The notes below the pieces were generated by a model, which saw nothing but the letters and a program-made list of their open reading frames with translations, was not told the origin of the DNA and ran no database searches. Below are positions 61,557-64,000 of a stretch of 64,000 nucleotides of DNA, piece after piece (within the stretch, counting starts at the first letter, position 1; every line of letters starts with the position of its first letter). This stretch comes from Rallus limicola (taxonomy: Eukaryota > Chordata > Aves > Gruiformes > Rallidae): NCBI GenBank assembly GCA_022605955.1, contig JAKCOZ010000041.1:5711001-5775000 (forward strand), written 5' to 3'. Made by a program: the position numbers and the translations under genes.

Positions 61557-64000
61557 CTAATGAGAAGACTGTTCTTGTATAACAAGATCCAGAGGAGCCT
61601 GTACTCGCATTAGCTTCGCTGTTTTACCCACAGTGTCTGCACTACTATTATTTGAACTCTATATACACCTATGCTCTACCTACTGATTTTAACATATCAA
61701 CACCACCATTCCTAAAGTTTTCTTCATGCAAGAGCAGCCAGATGTTAGACATGAGGTGGGCAGTTACAGGACAGAGTCCTTCACCTATGCCTTTTAAAAC
61801 CTGGTCAGCTTTGCAAAGCTGACGTGATAACTAAAGTCCTGAGAGAAGTTGAGCACCACAAAAAAATAAATTAGCGAACTAAAAGGAAAGGTACTCTGAA
61901 GTTATGTATTGGATTTCCTAATGAACTTTTGTCCCAGCCCCAAAGCAGACATATTCTGGACTACAATCAGTGGTGACCCAGCTCTTCAGTTAGAGCTGTG
62001 AATGTCCAACATGTTTTAATTCTATATTCATTAGCAGCAAACAGTTCAAGGCAAAAAAACCCTTCTATTCAGTATCTAGAGAAACAATTTTAATTACTAT
62101 CACACTTAATTAGTTTTCTCTTCTGGGTTCAAGTGTCTTTCAAGCCACAGAACACCGGAGCAAAGCACACTCTCAGTCAGCCCAACCAGCAGTATCACAT
62201 CCCATGCAGTCGCAGTCACCAGAGGATCAACTGCCCCATTTGCCTTCCAAAAGCAGGGATGTATGGGGGCCTCTGCAGAGAAATCAGGGCTTCACTGTGC
62301 TTGGCATCAACACTGGTCTTGGGTAACATAGGCGCAAAGGGAAACCGACAGTAGGCAGAAAAACAAGGTTGGGAAAACAATAGAGACTAAATCCAGTAAA
62401 ACAAGTAACTGCTAAAGCCACCAGCTGTCCAGCCACAGCAGGAGTACTGCTGGCACCACAGCAGGGTCGAGTTTTTAAATGGTACTTGCTGAACATTTGG
62501 GGGGGAAACCTCCCCTCCTCCTGTCTTAAAGAAGAAAAACCATTCAGTAATGCACATTGCCCACAAAATAAAGGTAAGCTCTCAGTTAAATCACATTTAA
62601 TGATTTACGTGCTAAGAGAAAAGCTTTGTAGCTGATGCAAAGAACAAAATTCATAAGCATAAGAGAGCGTTCTTAAAGGCAAAATTCACATTTCCAGGCA
62701 CCCATCTAAATGGACCTGACTTCCTCGCATGGATCGAGGCCCTAAGGTTACAGTGATCCTTCCTATTCCTTATGGATTCTCTCTCATAGGGGTTCAGGCT
62801 GCACACTAGAAGAAAAAGGCACGCGCCTGAAAATGTCATTGCAAGTGACCTGGCCTGGTTAAGACACATCAGGAAAGGGGCATTAGGAAGAAATGCCTTC
62901 ATTATAGTGCCAGCTGTGCAGAACCGAGTCCACTAGGAGTCTGGAAAGGTAATTAAGAAGCTGGTTTGGATGACACTGAACTTAAATTGACAGTTAGACA
63001 TCTACTCCGGGATGTAAGACAGGCAGGTGGAGATTCAGTCCTCCTGCTGTAGCTCTTATGTTACTATGGGGCAATGCATAGTTGTAGCCCCAGCTTCTTT
63101 GCCTTTCACCTCTTGTTCAGGCAGATTGGCAAAACTGTATGGCACATGCACATGCAGAACATTAGGTAGCAACGGCCACAGTCAAGGAGCCACTGCACCT
63201 AGCAGGTAAATTGAGCTGCTACCACCATAAACTCATTGGGAAAGAAGTTCTTAGCCATTTCTTCAAGTTTCTGTAACAGTATAGTGTCCTCAAATTCTTG
63301 GTTGAAAAAATCCCAGAAAATTTCATTCTGGGGGTTTCACAGTAACTGTGTGATCTGTCCCAGCCACGCTTTCGGTGCTCCCACCTCTGCCGGGCCTGAG
63401 CCTACCAGCACAGTACTTAGTGCTAACTGAGGCACAGGAGTTCTGTTGGGAGAGAATATAAAGAAACTAGTGCCTAAATAATGTGACAATAAAAGCTGTA
63501 CTCGATTGCATTGCAGTTTGTTTGATTGGTTTTTACAAGACAATTTTCATTTTCACTGAACTATTTTACTCCAGAATTGCCGAATGCCAAAGCATCACAA
63601 ACCCATTATCCATTCCTGGATCACTTCATTCTGCAGGTAGTGTTGGCTTCTTAAATGGCATCTGCAGCTTGCCAAACTGACTATAAATATAGATCCTTAG
63701 GAACCATTAGGTCTTTTAGAAATATTTAGGCCATTTTTGAAAGCTTTGTTATTTAGCTTCTAATGGCTCCATCAGGACCGCTCAATCTATCAGGTAAATA
63801 GGTCTTCAGAATTATTATTTTTTAACCACATATTAGTGGTTCCTAATGACTCTGAAGATGCTGTTACACTCCATTGAGTATGCTCTTAAAGGATATTGAT
63901 ATGCACAGTAAAATGCATATAAATATGTGTGGTTTTACCACTTTGGGATGTTGTTTGTTTTCAGAGTTAAAAGGCCATTTAATGTGTTTCCTAAAATAAT
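61557..64000. other. Unique DNA, no supported gene
   Basis: Contains the perfect palindrome at 61804-61823. The last 300 bases (TATTTAGGCCATTTTTG, TTAACCACATATTAGTGG, GCATATAAATATG) have the texture of conserved non-coding sequence. No repeat or gene is recognised. Confidence 0.5.
61804..61823. repeat. Perfect 20-bp palindrome
   Basis: GTCAGCTTTGCAAAGCTGAC equals its reverse complement with no spacer. It is flanked by G on both sides, which ends the symmetry. Confidence 0.97.

Noticed and set aside
1..64000. CRISPR arrays, operons, phage, tRNA or rRNA genes
   Set aside because: No direct-repeat/spacer pattern, no Shine-Dalgarno-led gene clusters, and no tRNA or rRNA landmark sequence was seen; content is vertebrate.

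Overview
This window looks like bird nuclear DNA. It is AT-rich, has no prokaryotic-style gene packing, and carries many 5'-truncated CR1 LINE fragments. Most of these end in the typical avian CR1 3' tail (TTCCAACC...ATTCTATGATT or its complement). It also carries old LTR pieces of the kind common in avian endogenous retroviruses. I cannot place it to a bird order from sequence alone. I see no rRNA, tRNA, CRISPR array, intact retroviral gene or bacterial-type operon.

Layout. 1-750: two CR1 fragments head to tail. 750-10,000: unique AT-rich DNA with a 21-base G run and a TAAT-rich block near 3.6-3.9 kb. 10.0-10.4 kb: 3' end of an avian LTR. 10.4-19 kb: unique sequence with one short tandem duplication. 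19.06-19.54 kb: a GC-rich, decayed LTR on the minus strand. 19.5-26 kb: unique DNA, a TAAT-rich block near 23.3-23.7 kb and an old CR1 at 24.9 kb. 26.3-31.1 kb: a cluster of small minus-strand candidate exons ending in a possible terminal exon with a stop codon and an AATAAA signal. 31.9-38 kb: the most repeat-dense part, with three CR1 fragments around it, a nested LTR and a fourth CR1 directly after the LTR. 38-56 kb: unique sequence with five short minus-strand CR1 pieces and one well-formed candidate exon at 41.1 kb. 56.5-57.4 kb: the longest CR1, with a broken reverse-transcriptase remnant. 57.4-64 kb: unique sequence, an 18-bp tandem triplet, a very old CR1/L3-like copy, a candidate exon at 61.5 kb and a perfect 20-bp palindrome.

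How it fits together. The best gene hypothesis is one spliced minus-strand gene whose 3' end lies near 26.3 kb and whose 5' part lies beyond 61.5 kb. I recognise no protein family in the exons, and short pseudo-exons are common in vertebrate DNA, so confidence is low to moderate. If the gene is false, the window is a gene desert of unique DNA, transposon fossils and a few possible conserved non-coding blocks. I found no convincing new molecular system. The most worthwhile items are the candidate gene, the nested LTR and the CR1 with its premature stop.
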